From Martinezella rhizogenes (lineage in GTDB: Bacteria; Pseudomonadota; Alphaproteobacteria; Rhizobiales; Rhizobiaceae): a DNA stretch of 64,000 nt. This document shows positions 20,365 through 30,268 of this stretch, one piece after another. A program made the position numbers and the translations under genes. Each line of letters starts with the position of its first letter. Within the stretch, counting starts at the first letter, position 1. The notes under the pieces are model-generated. The model saw only the letters and a list, made by a program, of their open reading frames with translations, ran no database searches and was not told the origin of the DNA. The DNA is taken from contig NZ_SGNY01000012.1 of the NCBI RefSeq assembly GCF_007002745.1, forward strand, positions 101,993-165,992. Direction: 5' to 3'.

Positions 20365-22733
20365 TGTTCGGAGCAAGCGGACGGACCGAGAGATCTGGGG
20401 AAATCTACCTGCCTTACGTAGGGCACCTCAGCGACCATGTCGTTCTTCTAGAGGACGGTTCCATCTTGACCATGGCGCATATCAGTGGCCTTCCCTTCGA
20501 ACTGGAGGAAGTAGAGGTCCGAAATGCGCGCTGCCGTGCCTTTAACACGCTCTTTCGCAATATTGCCGATGATAACGTCTCAGTATATGCCCATCTCGTC
20601 CGTCACAACGATGTGCCAGTACCGCCGGTACGCCATTTTCGCAGCACCTTCGCGTCAAGCCTAAGCGAAACGTTCGAGCGGCGTGTTCTGTCTGGTAAAC
20701 TGTTTCGAAACGACCACTTCCTCACGCTCATTGTCTCTCCTCGCACCGCTCTCGGTAAAGTGGGAAGCAGATTCACCAGGCGCTATGGGAAGAACCCAGG
20801 CGATCTTGCGCATCAGATCCGACATCTGGAGGATCTTTGGAACGTTGTCGCTGGCGCGCTTGATGGGTATGGACTTCGTCGACTTGGCATCCGAGAAAAA
20901 AATCAGGTGCTTTTCACGGAAATTGGTGAAGCCCTTCGCCTGATAATGACTTGTCGTTTTTTACCGGTGCCGGTCGTTAGCGGATCCCTCGGCGCCTCAG
21001 TTTATACCGACCGGGTCATCTGCGGCAAGCGTGCCCTCGAGATTAGAGCGCCGAAAGATCGTTACGTTGGATCTATCTTTTCATTCCGCGAGTACCCGGC
21101 AAAGACGCGGCCCGGAATGCTTAACACACTCCTGTCATCAAGTTTTCCGCTCGTTTTGAGCCAGAGTTTCTCTTTCCTCACACGTGCACAGGCTCACGCC
21201 AAGCTCAGCCTCAAATCGAACCAGATGACTAGCTCCGGTGACAAGGCGGTCACCCAGATCGGTGAACTCGCCCAAGCAGAAGATTCATTGGCCAGTAGCG
21301 AATTCGTCATGGGTTCGCATCATCTCAGCCTTTGTGTCTATGGCGATGATCTCGATACCCTTGCCGACTATGGTGCGCGAGCCCGCACGAGCTTGTCGGA
21401 CGCGGGCGCGGTTATCGTGCAGGAAAGCATTGGAATGGAGGCTGCATACTGGTCTCAGCTTCCAGGAAACCACAGATGGCGTACCCGTCCCGGAGCGATC
21501 ACTTCACGCAACTTTGCCGGCTTGGTTTCATTCGAGAACTTCCCTATCGGAAGGAAGTCGGGCCATTGGGGAGGTGCGGTTGCTCGTTTCCGTACAAACG
21601 GCGGGACGCCCTTCGATTATATTCCGCACGAAAACGACGTGGGCATGACCGCGATCTTCGGGCCGATTGGCAGGGGAAAAACGACACTTATGACCTTCAT
21701 CCTGGCGATGCTTGAGCAGAGCGTGGTTGACCGCAGCGGGACGATCGTTTTTTTCGATAAGGATCGTGGCGGTGAACTGCTTGTGCGCGCCACCGGGGGC
21801 ACGTACCTCACGTTACGACGAGGTGTCCCAAGCGGCCTTGCACCTTTGCGCGGCCTAGAGGATACGGCAGCGGCGCGGGACTTTCTCCGCGAGTGGATCG
21901 TGGCGCTGATTGAAAGCGACGGCAGGGGGGGAATTTCGCCGGAGGAAAATCGCCGCTTAGAGCGCGGTATCCAACGGCAACTTTCGTTTGAGCCTAACAT
22001 GAGATCCCTTGCGGGCTTAAGGGAGTTCTTATTGCACGGGCCCTCCGAAGGTGCGGGAGCTAGATTGCAGCGGTGGTGCCGAGGCAACGCTCTTGGCTGG
22101 GCGTTTGACGGCGAATCGGACGAAGTGAAGTTAGATCCTTCGATTACGGGCTTCGATATGACCCATCTCCTCGAATATGAGGAGGTATGCGCGCCGGCCG
22201 CAGCATACCTTTTGCATCGAATAGGAGCGATGGTAGATGGCCGACGCTTCGTCATGAGCTGCGATGAGTTTCGTTCCTACCTGCTTAATCAGAAATTCGC
22301 AGCAGTCGTCGACAAGTTCCTGCTGACCGTCCGGAAGAACAACGGAATGTTAGTTCTTGCGACGCAGCAACCCGAGCACGTACTTGATTCACCATTGGGC
22401 GCAAGCCTCGTAGCACAATGTATGACCAAAATCTTCTACCCATCACCCACTGCAGACCGCTCTGCTTACATAGACGGGTTGAAGTGCACCGAGCGAGAAT
22501 TTCAGGCTATTCGCGAGGAGATGGCGATTGGCAGCCGCAAATTTCTGCTGAAGCGCGAGAGCGGAAGTGTTGTGTGCGAATTCGATCTGCGCGACATGCC
22601 GGAATACGTCGCCGTACTATCCGGGCGTGCCAATACGGTGCGTTTTGCCCAGCAGTTGCGCGAGACGCATGGAGAGGAACCCTCTGCCTGGCTGGAAAAA
22701 TTCATGACGCGCTACCATGAGGCACAGGATTGA
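20364..22733 (+). CDS. virB4: VirB4 ATPase
   Basis: 789 aa from ATG 20364, which overlaps the virB3 stop (TAATG) and gives the family's usual length; the frame is open upstream inside virB3. The N-terminal half is the TraC/VirB4 N domain. Walker A is GPIGRGKTTLM near residue 433; Walker B lies near FVMSCDEFRSYLLN, and LATQQPEHVLDSPLG follows. It powers pilus assembly and substrate transfer at the inner membrane. Confidence 0.97.
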   Translation: MFGASGRTERSGEIYLPYVGHLSDHVVLLEDGSILTMAHISGLPFELEEVEVRNARCRAFNTLFRNIADDNVSVYAHLVRHNDVPVPPVRHFRSTFASSLSETFERRVLSGKLFRNDHFLTLIVSPRTALGKVGSRFTRRYGKNPGDLAHQIRHLEDLWNVVAGALDGYGLRRLGIREKNQVLFTEIGEALRLIMTCRFLPVPVVSGSLGASVYTDRVICGKRALEIRAPKDRYVGSIFSFREYPAKTRPGMLNTLLSSSFPLVLSQSFSFLTRAQAHAKLSLKSNQMTSSGDKAVTQIGELAQAEDSLASSEFVMGSHHLSLCVYGDDLDTLADYGARARTSLSDAGAVIVQESIGMEAAYWSQLPGNHRWRTRPGAITSRNFAGLVSFENFPIGRKSGHWGGAVARFRTNGGTPFDYIPHENDVGMTAIFGPIGRGKTTLMTFILAMLEQSVVDRSGTIVFFDKDRGGELLVRATGGTYLTLRRGVPSGLAPLRGLEDTAAARDFLREWIVALIESDGRGGISPEENRRLERGIQRQLSFEPNMRSLAGLREFLLHGPSEGAGARLQRWCRGNALGWAFDGESDEVKLDPSITGFDMTHLLEYEEVCAPAAAYLLHRIGAMVDGRRFVMSCDEFRSYLLNQKFAAVVDKFLLTVRKNNGMLVLATQQPEHVLDSPLGASLVAQCMTKIFYPSPTADRSAYIDGLKCTEREFQAIREEMAIGSRKFLLKRESGSVVCEFDLRDMPEYVAVLSGRANTVRFAQQLRETHGEEPSAWLEKFMTRYHEAQD

Positions 22734-22749
22734 TCTGGAGTTCGAAGTC

Positions 22750-23418
22750 ATGAATATTACGAAGCTCGTAATAAACGCACTTTTCATATGCCTTGTTCTG
22801 TCGGGGACTGCCAAGGCGCAGTTTGTTGTCAGCGACCCTGCAACGGAGGCCGAAACGCTGACGACAGCGATCAATACTGCGGCGAACCTCGAGCAATTGA
22901 TCACGATGGTGACAATGTTGACCTCGCCCTTTGGCGTCACCGGCATGTTATCAGCGATCGACCAGAAAAACCAATATCCCTCTGCCGGCCAACTCGACAA
23001 GGAAATGTTTTCGCCGCAGATGCCTGCTTCGACAACTGCGCGTGCAATTACCTTAGATGCCGATCGCGCAGTCGTGGGCGACGACGCTGAAGGAAATCTT
23101 TTGCGACAGCAGATTGCAGGCGCCGCAAATGCTGCCGGTGTCGCGGCTGACAATCTGGATGCAATGGACAAGCGCCTTGCGGCAAATTCTGAGACATCGG
23201 GCCAGCTCTCCCGCTCACGCAATATCATGCAGGCCACCGTCACCAACGGTTTGCTTCTCAAACAGATCCATGACGCAATTATTCAAAACATTCAGGCGAC
23301 CAGCCTGTTGACGATGACCACCGCACAGGCGGGGCTGCACGAGGCGGAGGAGGCGGCGACCCAACGAAAGGAACATCAGGCAACTGCGCTTATATTTGGC
23401 GCCGCTCAACTGCACTGA
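22750..23418 (+). CDS. virB5: VirB5 minor pilus subunit
   Basis: 222 aa from ATG 22750, preceded by GGAG; upstream codons in this frame overlap virB4. Signal peptide TKLVINALFICLVLSGTAKA is cleaved before QFVVSDPATEAE. The mature part is a helical rod (NLEQLITMVTMLTSPFG) ending KEHQATALIFGAAQLH. It sits at the T-pilus tip and helps contact the host. Confidence 0.95.
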   Translation: MNITKLVINALFICLVLSGTAKAQFVVSDPATEAETLTTAINTAANLEQLITMVTMLTSPFGVTGMLSAIDQKNQYPSAGQLDKEMFSPQMPASTTARAITLDADRAVVGDDAEGNLLRQQIAGAANAAGVAADNLDAMDKRLAANSETSGQLSRSRNIMQATVTNGLLLKQIHDAIIQNIQATSLLTMTTAQAGLHEAEEAATQRKEHQATALIFGAAQLH

Positions 23419-23484
23419 TCCGCTACTGTTCATTCAGGGCCCTCTTTCTCCGTAGAAAATCGAAGCTAAATCCAGGTAAGGGCA

Positions 23485-24372
23485 ATGAATTTTAGCATTC
23501 CTGCGCCTTTTACGGCGATACATACGATATTCGACCTCGCCTTCACCGTCGGGCTGGACACGTTGCTTGGGGACATTCAACGGGCAGTCAGCGCTCCTCT
23601 CGTGGCCTGCGTGACGCTATGGATCATTGTCCAGGGCATCCTCGTAATGCGTGGGGAAATGGACGCACGGGGCGGAATCACCCGGGTAATCATGGTATCG
23701 GTAGTTGTTGCTCTTATCGTTGAGCAGGCGGAATATCATGATTACGTTGTCTCGGTTTTCGAGGATACGATTCCGAATTTCATTCAACAGTTCGGTATCA
23801 GTGGGCTTCCTTTGCAGACGATTCCTGCTCAGCTCGACACGATGTTTTCACTCACGCAAGTAGCCTTTCAGAAGATTGCTTCTGAAATTGGGCCGATGAA
23901 CGATCAAGACATCCTCGCCTTTCAAGGCGCACAATGGATTTTCTATGGAACGCTTTGGACTGCGTTTGGAATCTACGATGCCGTCGGAATCCTCACCAAG
24001 GTGCTATTGGCGATCGGTCCATTGATGCTCGTTGGCTATCTCTTCGATCGCACTAGAGACATGGCCGCGAAATGGATCGGCCAGCTCGTCACTTATGGCA
24101 TACTTCTGCTTCTTCTAAACATAGTGGCAACTATCGTGGTTCTGACGGAAGCGACGGCACTCGTGCTAATGCTCGGGGTTATCACTTCTGCTGGCACAAC
24201 GGCGGCCAAGATAATAGGCCTCTATGAACTCGACATGTTCTTTCTGACCGGCGACGCCTTGATCGTCGCTCTTCCGGCAATCGCCGGGAATATTGGAGGG
24301 AGCTATTGGAGCGGTGCGACGCAAACGGCCGGTAGCTTAAATCGCCATTTCGCCCGGACAATCCGCCGTTAG
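23485..24372 (+). CDS. virB6: VirB6 polytopic channel protein
   Basis: 295 aa, with an AAGG motif before ATG 23485. It has five or more membrane segments, including VACVTLWIIVQGILVM, VIMVSVVVALIVEQA and LLLLNIVATIVVLTEA. It forms part of the inner-membrane translocation channel that contacts T-DNA during transfer. Full length and intact; 66 nt separate it from virB5. Confidence 0.95.
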   Translation: MNFSIPAPFTAIHTIFDLAFTVGLDTLLGDIQRAVSAPLVACVTLWIIVQGILVMRGEMDARGGITRVIMVSVVVALIVEQAEYHDYVVSVFEDTIPNFIQQFGISGLPLQTIPAQLDTMFSLTQVAFQKIASEIGPMNDQDILAFQGAQWIFYGTLWTAFGIYDAVGILTKVLLAIGPLMLVGYLFDRTRDMAAKWIGQLVTYGILLLLLNIVATIVVLTEATALVLMLGVITSAGTTAAKIIGLYELDMFFLTGDALIVALPAIAGNIGGSYWSGATQTAGSLNRHFARTIRR

Positions 24373-24399
24373 TCCCAGCTTCACAAATGGAGGATTTCC

Positions 24400-24567
24400 T
24401 TGAAGTACTTTCTATTGTTTTTGATCATCGGCTTGGCGTCTTGTCAGACAAGCGATCAGTTGGCGACTTGTAAGGGGCCTATTTTTCCGCTGAACGTCGG
24501 GCGATGGCAGCCTGCTCAGTCGGACCTTCAGCCTACCAACGCAGGAGAGGCTAATGAACGGCTCTGA
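24400..24567 (+). CDS. virB7: VirB7 lipoprotein
   Basis: 55 aa from TTG 24400, a rare start set by a perfect GGAGGA at 24389-24394. KYFLLFLIIGLASC gives a lipobox with the acylated Cys at residue 15. A second Cys (LATCKGPIFPL) forms the disulfide with VirB9. VGRWQPAQSDLQ is conserved in Ti VirB7. It anchors the outer-membrane core complex and overlaps virB8 by 14 bases. Confidence 0.95.
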   Translation: MKYFLLFLIIGLASCQTSDQLATCKGPIFPLNVGRWQPAQSDLQPTNAGEANERL

Positions 24568-25267
24568 ATACGCGCTGTTAGTAGAGCGGGAAGCATTGGC
24601 GGACCACTATAAGGAAGTAGAAGCATTTCAGTCTGCACGTGCTAGATCAGCTCGGCGAATCTCTAGAGCCTTGGCTGCTTTGGCTGTCATTGCAGTCGCA
24701 GGAAACGTGGCGCAGGCCTTCGCTATCGCCGTCATGCTTCCGCTGAACAAACTTGTTCCAGTATATCTGTGGGTGCGCCCAGACGGTACAGTTGACAGTG
24801 AGGTATCTATTTCGCGGTTGCCGGCGACGCAGGAGCAAGCGGTCGTGAATGCGTCTCTATGGGAGTATGTTCGTCTGCGGGAGAGCTACTCGGCGGATAC
24901 AGCCCAATACGCCTATGATCTGGTCTCGAGCTTCAGTGCCCCAACGGTGCGTCAAGATTATCAGCAGTTCTTCAATTACCCCAGTCCTAGCTCCCCCCAA
25001 ACCATCATTGGTAAGCGCGGAAAGCTGGAAGCCGAGCACATCGGCTCAAACGAACTTATGACTGGCGTCCAGCAGATCCGCTACAAACGCACTCTCATCA
25101 TGGAAGGGCAAGCTCCAATAGTAACCACCTGGACCGCAACGGTACATTATGAAACGGTAACTAACTTGCCCGGCCGATTGAGGCTGACAAATCCAGGCGG
25201 CTTAATCGTTACCTCCTATCAAACTTCGGAAGATACCGTTTCGAACACGACGCGGAGCCAGCAATGA
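24554..25267 (+). CDS. virB8: VirB8 assembly factor
   Basis: 237 aa: a short cytoplasmic N terminus, one membrane helix (ALAALAVIAVAGNVAQAFAI) and a periplasmic NTF2-like domain (VRPDGTVDSEVSISRLPATQ … RYKRTLIMEG). It nucleates assembly of the VirB channel. It is intact and overlaps virB9 by 4 bases. Confidence 0.96.
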   Translation: MNGSEYALLVEREALADHYKEVEAFQSARARSARRISRALAALAVIAVAGNVAQAFAIAVMLPLNKLVPVYLWVRPDGTVDSEVSISRLPATQEQAVVNASLWEYVRLRESYSADTAQYAYDLVSSFSAPTVRQDYQQFFNYPSPSSPQTIIGKRGKLEAEHIGSNELMTGVQQIRYKRTLIMEGQAPIVTTWTATVHYETVTNLPGRLRLTNPGGLIVTSYQTSEDTVSNTTRSQQ

Positions 25268-26142
25268 TCAAGAATTTGTTTCTGGGCCTGGTTTGTATCC
25301 TCTTTGTAACCAGCGGCGCGAACGCGGAAGACACGCCAGCGGCAGGCAAACTGGATCCACGTATGCGCTATCTCGCCTACAATCCCGATGAGGTTGTGCA
25401 CCTTTCAACCGCTGTTGGAGCCACATTGGTCGTAACATTTGGGTCCAATGAAGCGGTGACAGCCGTCGCCGTTTCCAACAGCAAAGATCTCGCTGCGCTC
25501 CCACGCGGCAATTATCTGTTTTTCAAGGCCAGCAAAGTGCTGCAGCCGCAGCCTGTGATCGTCCTTACCGCAAGCGACGCAGGAATGCGGCGCTATGTTT
25601 TCAGCCTCGCGACCAGAACGATGTCTCGGCTCGATAAAGAGCAGCCTGACCTCTACTACAGCGTACAGTTCACTTATCCTGCCGACGTTGCCGCTGCTCG
25701 CCGAAAAGAAGCGGAGCAGAGAGATCTTGCGGATCGGATGCGGGCGCAAGCACAATATCAGCGTCGAGCCGAGGACTTGCTCGAGCGTCCGCCAGCAGGT
25801 GGCAGCACAGATGCGAAAAATTGGAGCTATGTCGCGCAAGGAGACCGCTCGCTATTACCGCTCGAGGTTTTCGACAACGGGTATTCCACGACATTTCGCT
25901 TTCCCGGAAACGTGCGTGTACCTTCAATCTACGTGATTAACCCAGATGGCAAGGAAGCCACGGCCAACTATTCAGTTAAGGGAGATTACGTTGAAGTAGC
26001 ATCAGTTTCCAGGGAATGGCGTCTGCGGGACGGCCATACAGTACTTTGCATCTGGAATAAGGCATATGACGCCGTCGGACGGAAGCCGGGCACTGGCACA
26101 GTCAGACCCGATGTAGTGCGCGTGCTGAAGGAGACGAGGTGA
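25264..26142 (+). CDS. virB9: VirB9 core-complex protein
   Basis: 292 aa with signal peptide [19 protein letters not shown] cleaved before [12 protein letters not shown]. The N-terminal and C-terminal β domains are typical ([20 protein letters not shown]). The unpaired Cys near the C terminus ([10 protein letters not shown]) is the likely partner of VirB7. It forms the outer-membrane ring with VirB7 and VirB10. Confidence 0.96.
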   Translation: MIKNLFLGLVCILFVTSGANAEDTPAAGKLDPRMRYLAYNPDEVVHLSTAVGATLVVTFGSNEAVTAVAVSNSKDLAALPRGNYLFFKASKVLQPQPVIVLTASDAGMRRYVFSLATRTMSRLDKEQPDLYYSVQFTYPADVAAARRKEAEQRDLADRMRAQAQYQRRAEDLLERPPAGGSTDAKNWSYVAQGDRSLLPLEVFDNGYSTTFRFPGNVRVPSIYVINPDGKEATANYSVKGDYVEVASVSREWRLRDGHTVLCIWNKAYDAVGRKPGTGTVRPDVVRVLKETR

Positions 26143-27272
26143 TGGAGGACGTGAATGCCCAATCCAGAGAAGGTATCGACGCGCCCGGATCCCTCGTCAC
26201 CGATCCTCATGGCCGGCGCCTCTCGGGGTCGCAAAAGCTCCTTGTTGCGGGTTTAGTCCTGGTACTGTCGTTGAGCCTCATTTGGCTCGGGGCGCGTTCA
26301 AAGAAAAGGACCGAGCCGTCTCCACCAAACACAATGATCGATGCCAACACGAAGCCCTTTCGGCCGGCCCCGATTGATATTCCCGCCAAACCGGCAATGA
26401 CACCGCCAGCTGCGGAAGCAACGGTTTTGCCGTCGGATCAACATCAGCGAGAACACAACGAACTGAGGCCCGAAGAAACACCGATCTTTGCCTACAGCGG
26501 AGGTGATCAGAATGGTGTCAAATCCGCCCCACACGCTGATATTCAGAACGGTGGCCAAGACAATAGAAACGCCAACTCCCTAGCCGCGTCGGAGGATTCT
26601 GCTGAGAACGATCTCTCTGTGCGCTTGAAACCGACAGTGTTGCAGCCTAGCCTCGCTATACTTTTGCCGCACCCAGATTTCACTGTTACGCAAGGAACGA
26701 TCATTCCCTGCATACTGCAAACCGCCATTGATACAAATCTGGCAGGGTATGTGAAATGTGTACTTCCTCAAGACATACGCGGAGCAACCGGAAATGTTGT
26801 GCTTCTGGATCGCGGAACGACAGTTGTCGGCGAAATCCAGCGTGGACTGCAGCAGGGAGACGCCCGCGTTTTCGTTCTCTGGAATCGCGCGGAGACGCCC
26901 TCACACGCCGTCGTCTCTCTTTCCTCCCCGGGGGCCGACGAACTCGGCCGTTCCGGACTGCCGGGTACGGTCGACAATCATTTCTGGAAACGCTTTAGCG
27001 GGGCCATGCTCCTGAGTGTCGTCCAGGGCGCAGTCCAGGCGGCAAGTAGCTACGCAGGGAATTCGACCGGCGGGACCAGCTTCAATAGTTTCCAAAACAA
27101 TGGCGAACAAGCGGCCGATACGGCCCTAAGGGCGGCCATAAACATTCCCCCAACCTTGAAAAAAAATCAGGGTGACACGGTCTCGATCTTCGTCGCGCGG
27201 GATTTGGATTTCTCAGGAATCTACCAGCTTCATATGACTGGTGGATCGGTGAAACGTCGGCATCTGCGCTAA
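26142..27272 (+). CDS. virB10: VirB10 core-complex energy sensor
   Basis: 376 aa from ATG 26142, which overlaps the virB9 stop (TGATG); a GTG one codon earlier is also possible. There is a cytoplasmic N terminus, one membrane helix ([18 protein letters not shown]), a proline-rich periplasmic stretch ([18 protein letters not shown]) and a C-terminal TrbI/VirB10 domain ([18 protein letters not shown] … [14 protein letters not shown]). It spans both membranes and opens the outer pore. Confidence 0.96.
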   Translation: MEDVNAQSREGIDAPGSLVTDPHGRRLSGSQKLLVAGLVLVLSLSLIWLGARSKKRTEPSPPNTMIDANTKPFRPAPIDIPAKPAMTPPAAEATVLPSDQHQREHNELRPEETPIFAYSGGDQNGVKSAPHADIQNGGQDNRNANSLAASEDSAENDLSVRLKPTVLQPSLAILLPHPDFTVTQGTIIPCILQTAIDTNLAGYVKCVLPQDIRGATGNVVLLDRGTTVVGEIQRGLQQGDARVFVLWNRAETPSHAVVSLSSPGADELGRSGLPGTVDNHFWKRFSGAMLLSVVQGAVQAASSYAGNSTGGTSFNSFQNNGEQAADTALRAAINIPPTLKKNQGDTVSIFVARDLDFSGIYQLHMTGGSVKRRHLR

Positions 27273-27305
27273 TGCACAGATAGCCAAAGCTGCGAGATGC
27301 ATCCA

Positions 27306-28340
27306 ATGGAAGTAAATCCGCAATTGCGCGCCCTTCTTAACCCAGTCTTGCAATGGCTCGATGACCCGAGGACTGAAGAAGTTGCCATAAACGGACCGGG
27401 AGAAGCCTTTGTACGCCAAAGTGGCGTCTTCACGAGGTTCGCCGCACCGTTCTCTTATGATGATCTCGAAGACATCGCCATTCTAGCAGGGGCATTGCGA
27501 AAACAAGATGTCGGCCCCCGCAACCCTCTTTGCGCTACCGAGCTCCCAGGTGGCGAGCGGATGCAAATCTGCTTGCCGCCAACGGTACCCTCTGGCACCG
27601 TGAGCTTGACAATTCGACGACCGAGCAATCGTGTCTCTGAATTGGGGGAAGTCTCGGCTCGCTACGATGTTCGTCGATGGAATCAGTGGCAAATCCGGAC
27701 GCAGCGACGAGATCAACTAGACGAAGCGATTCTGCGCGACTACGACAATGGCGATCTGGAATCATTTTTACGTGCATGTGTTATCGGTAAGCGGACGATG
27801 TTGCTTTGTGGGCCGACCGGAAGCGGCAAGACCACGATGAGCAAGACCTTGATCAGTGCTATTCCGCGGGAAGAAAGGCTGATAACCATTGAAGATACGC
27901 TCGAACTCGTCATTCCACATGAGAACCACGTCAGACTGCTCTACTCCAAGAGTGGGGCAGGGCTAGGTGCAGTGACTGCGGAACAGCTGCTCCAGGCAAG
28001 CCTTCGGATGCGGCCTGACCGAATATTGCTCGGTGAGATGCGCGACGACGCGGCGTGGGCGTACCTGAGTGAGGTGGTCTCAGGCCACCCCGGATCGATT
28101 TCAACCATACATGGGGCGAATCCCGTCCAAGGCTTCAAAAAGCTGTTCTCACTTGTGAAGAGCAGTGTGCAGGGGGCATGCTTGGAAGATCGCACACTGA
28201 TTGACATGTTGGCAACGGCAATCGATGTCATTGTTCCCTTCCGTGCTTACGGCGATGTTTACGAAGTGGGCGAAGTATGGCTCGCCGCCGATGCCCGCCG
28301 ACGCGGTGAGACGATAGGGGATCTTCTAAACCAGCAATAG
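27306..28340 (+). CDS. virB11: VirB11 hexameric ATPase
   Basis: 344 aa from ATG 27306; an ATG three codons earlier (27297) is also possible, but 27306 gives the usual family length. Walker A is CGPTGSGKTTMSKT, the Asp box is ERLITIEDTLEL, Walker B is RPDRILLGEMRDD and the His box is SGHPGSISTIHG. It drives substrate unfolding and channel gating at the cytoplasmic face. It is the last virB gene, 33 nt after virB10. Confidence 0.96.
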   Translation: MEVNPQLRALLNPVLQWLDDPRTEEVAINGPGEAFVRQSGVFTRFAAPFSYDDLEDIAILAGALRKQDVGPRNPLCATELPGGERMQICLPPTVPSGTVSLTIRRPSNRVSELGEVSARYDVRRWNQWQIRTQRRDQLDEAILRDYDNGDLESFLRACVIGKRTMLLCGPTGSGKTTMSKTLISAIPREERLITIEDTLELVIPHENHVRLLYSKSGAGLGAVTAEQLLQASLRMRPDRILLGEMRDDAAWAYLSEVVSGHPGSISTIHGANPVQGFKKLFSLVKSSVQGACLEDRTLIDMLATAIDVIVPFRAYGDVYEVGEVWLAADARRRGETIGDLLNQQ

Positions 28341-28377
28341 AGCCGCACGGAGGTCTGCTCGCGCAGATTTTAAAGCG

Positions 28378-28391
28378 TTACAAGTGTAGCG
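28378..28391 (+). promoter_or_regulatory. virG: putative vir box before virG
   Basis: GTTACAAGTGTAGC matches 12/14 positions of RTTDCAATTGHAAY. It is 185 nt upstream of virG and fits the known autoactivation of virG by VirG. Confidence 0.5.
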
Positions 28392-28575
28392 CGCTGCAGC
28401 AACTCCTGTCATCAATCTGAAACCTTCCGTTAGCATTTTTGTCATGCACGGCTTGGCCGAAATTTTGCCGAACTACCCTCATAGTGAGAGAAAATGATCA
28501 GGTTGAGGCTGAGACGTACATCCTCTGCTTGCACGAATCTATCGATTCTGCAGAATCCCATACGGAGGCGAACTG

Positions 28576-29301
28576 GTGAAACATGTTCTTGTCATCGATG
28601 ACGATGCCGCGATGCGCCATCTTATTACCGAGTATTTAACGATTCATGCCTTAAGGGTCACCGCGGTATCAGATAGCCAGCAATTCAACCGGGTACTTGC
28701 ATCAGAGACGGTCGATGTCGTCGTCGTGGATCTCAATTTAGGGCGTGAAGACGGACTTGAGATCGTTCGCAGTCTCGCCACAAAATCCGATGTTCCAATT
28801 ATAATCATCAGCGGTGATCGCCTTGAGGAGGCGGATAAAGTGGTGGCGCTCGAGCTGGGAGCAACGGATTTTATCGCGAAACCTTTCGGAACGCGCGAGT
28901 TCCTAGCACGCATCCGTGTCGCATTACGCGTGCGACCGAATGTCATGCGAACCAAAGACCGGCGTTCATTTTGTTTCGCCGGCTGGACACTTAGTCTCAG
29001 ACAGCGGCGATTGGTATCCGCACAAAATGGCGAGGTGAAGCTTACGGCAGGGGAATTCAATCTGCTCGTCGCTTTCCTGGAAAAGCCACGCGACGTGCTT
29101 TCCCGAGAACAGCTCCTCATCGCGAGCCGAGTGCGTGAGGAGGAAGTATATGACAGAAGCATTGATGTTCTCATTTTGAGGCTCCGCCGAAAGCTTGAGC
29201 AGGATGCAGCGAGCCCAAACTTGATCAAAACTGCCAGGGGTGCCGGCTATTTCTTCGACGCTGATGTGGATGTTTCCTATGGAGGTCTGATGGCGGCCTG
29301 A
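28576..29301 (+). CDS. virG: VirG response regulator
   Basis: 241 aa from GTG 28576 with GGAGG at 28564. The receiver has the acidic DDD at 8-10, the phospho-acceptor Asp52 (VVVVDLNLGREDG) and Lys in ATDFIAKPFG. The C-terminal OmpR-type winged helix carries KLTAGEFNLLVAFLEKPRDV and YDRSIDVLILRLRRKLE. When phosphorylated by VirA it binds vir boxes. It looks fully functional and closely resembles Ri/Ti VirG. Confidence 0.97.
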   Translation: MKHVLVIDDDAAMRHLITEYLTIHALRVTAVSDSQQFNRVLASETVDVVVVDLNLGREDGLEIVRSLATKSDVPIIIISGDRLEEADKVVALELGATDFIAKPFGTREFLARIRVALRVRPNVMRTKDRRSFCFAGWTLSLRQRRLVSAQNGEVKLTAGEFNLLVAFLEKPRDVLSREQLLIASRVREEEVYDRSIDVLILRLRRKLEQDAASPNLIKTARGAGYFFDADVDVSYGGLMAA

Positions 29302-29407
29302 AGCAGCGACGCATATGCCTTTTTCGATCTGATCCTAGGACGCGGACTCGTTAATTGAAGCGATCCAGATTCTCGTCGCGGCAAGTTTGAGCCCGGCAAG
29401 GTAGTTG

Positions 29408-29764
29408 TCAGCACGTCTGTCGTATCGTGTTGCCAGACCACGCATCTGTTTGATGGTTGAAGAAACGCTCGATCAGATTGCGCTGGCGATAGACCCAACG
29501 GCTGAAACTGAAGGTCTGTTTTCGGTTGGCCTTGGCGGGGATGTTTGCCCAGCATTTGCGTTGCTTGGCGAAGTTACGGATCGCGTCGGTGTCATAGGCC
29601 TTGTCGGCAAGCAGTGTCGTTCCGGGCCGAATGTCACTCAGCAGCTTTTCGGCCATAGGAGCATCGGCGGCCTGACCGGCGGTCAATGCCAGTCGAACCG
29701 GCAAACCATCAGCATCGACGAGCGCGTGGATCTTTGTCGTCAGGCCGCCACGCGAACGTCCCAT
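29408..29764 (-). pseudogene. IS427-type transposase, orfB part, frameshifted near its 3' end
   Basis: DDE-domain half: GRSRGGLTTKIHALVDADG, LLADKAYDTDAIRN and YRQRNLIERFFN, with the later catalytic Asp and Glu. After RFFN the frame gives HQTDAWSGN and stops. The adjacent frame restores IKQMRGLATRYDRRADNYLA and a typical C terminus. A small indel near 29455 therefore inactivates it. Confidence 0.75.
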
Positions 29765-30105
29765 GCAAGGATCGGCAGATCCCCCTTTTTTTCGTTTGCA
29801 CCATGCTGGTGAACGCGGACGCAGGAAGAATCGATCATGACGATCTCTCCGGCATAATGCCTTGAAACAGCGCCGGGAAGGCGATCCCAGACGCCTGCCT
29901 TGCGCCAGCGAGAGAAGCGATTGTAGAGCGTCGTGCGCGGACCATAGCGCTCCGGTACATCACGCCAGGATGAACCTGTCCGGAAACGCCATAGGATACC
30001 ATTGATCACCCGGCGGTCATCCACGCGCTCAACTCCACGGCTGTTGGTCGGCAGCAAAGGGGCGATAACCGCCCATTCCTCGTCGGTCAGTTCGTGACGG
30101 CGCAT
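29740..30105 (-). CDS. IS427-type transposase, orfA part
   Basis: From ATG 30105: MRRHELTDEEWAVIAPLLP, a DUF4096/IS5 N-terminal domain, then YNRFSRWRKAGVWDRL and MIDSSCVRVHQHGA, with the first catalytic Asp in VMIDSS. It ends out of frame with orfB. The overlap contains A7G5 (29781-29792 on the minus strand), a likely slippery site for frameshifting into orfB. Confidence 0.85.
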   Translation of the reverse strand: MRRHELTDEEWAVIAPLLPTNSRGVERVDDRRVINGILWRFRTGSSWRDVPERYGPRTTLYNRFSRWRKAGVWDRLPGAVSRHYAGEIVMIDSSCVRVHQHGANEKKGDLPILAWDVRVAA

Positions 30106-30268
30106 AACAATCTCCTTTCCAGGAAATTGAATCACACAACGTCATCAACATGAACCCCGTTATGGGGACACAGCCTAGAGTGAGCTGGCTGTGTTGTAGC
30201 TGGGTAGGGGCTGCCTCATTGCCTGCTGTCGAATACAATACCGCCGTCAAGTGACCGGCCTCATCATA

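Larger units (their letters stand above)
29339..30174 (-). mobile_element. IS5-family (IS427-type) insertion sequence, decayed
   Basis: About 840 bp between virG and virC2, flanked by CTAG on each side (29335-29338 and 30175-30178), a plausible target duplication. The ends are imperfect inverted repeats (TAGGACGCGGACTCG against TAGGCTGTGTCCCCA). Two overlapping transposase frames lie on the minus strand. Orientation is opposite to virG. Confidence 0.8.

Noticed and set aside
29405..29812. 135-codon plus frame over the insertion sequence
   Set aside because: Antisense of the transposase.
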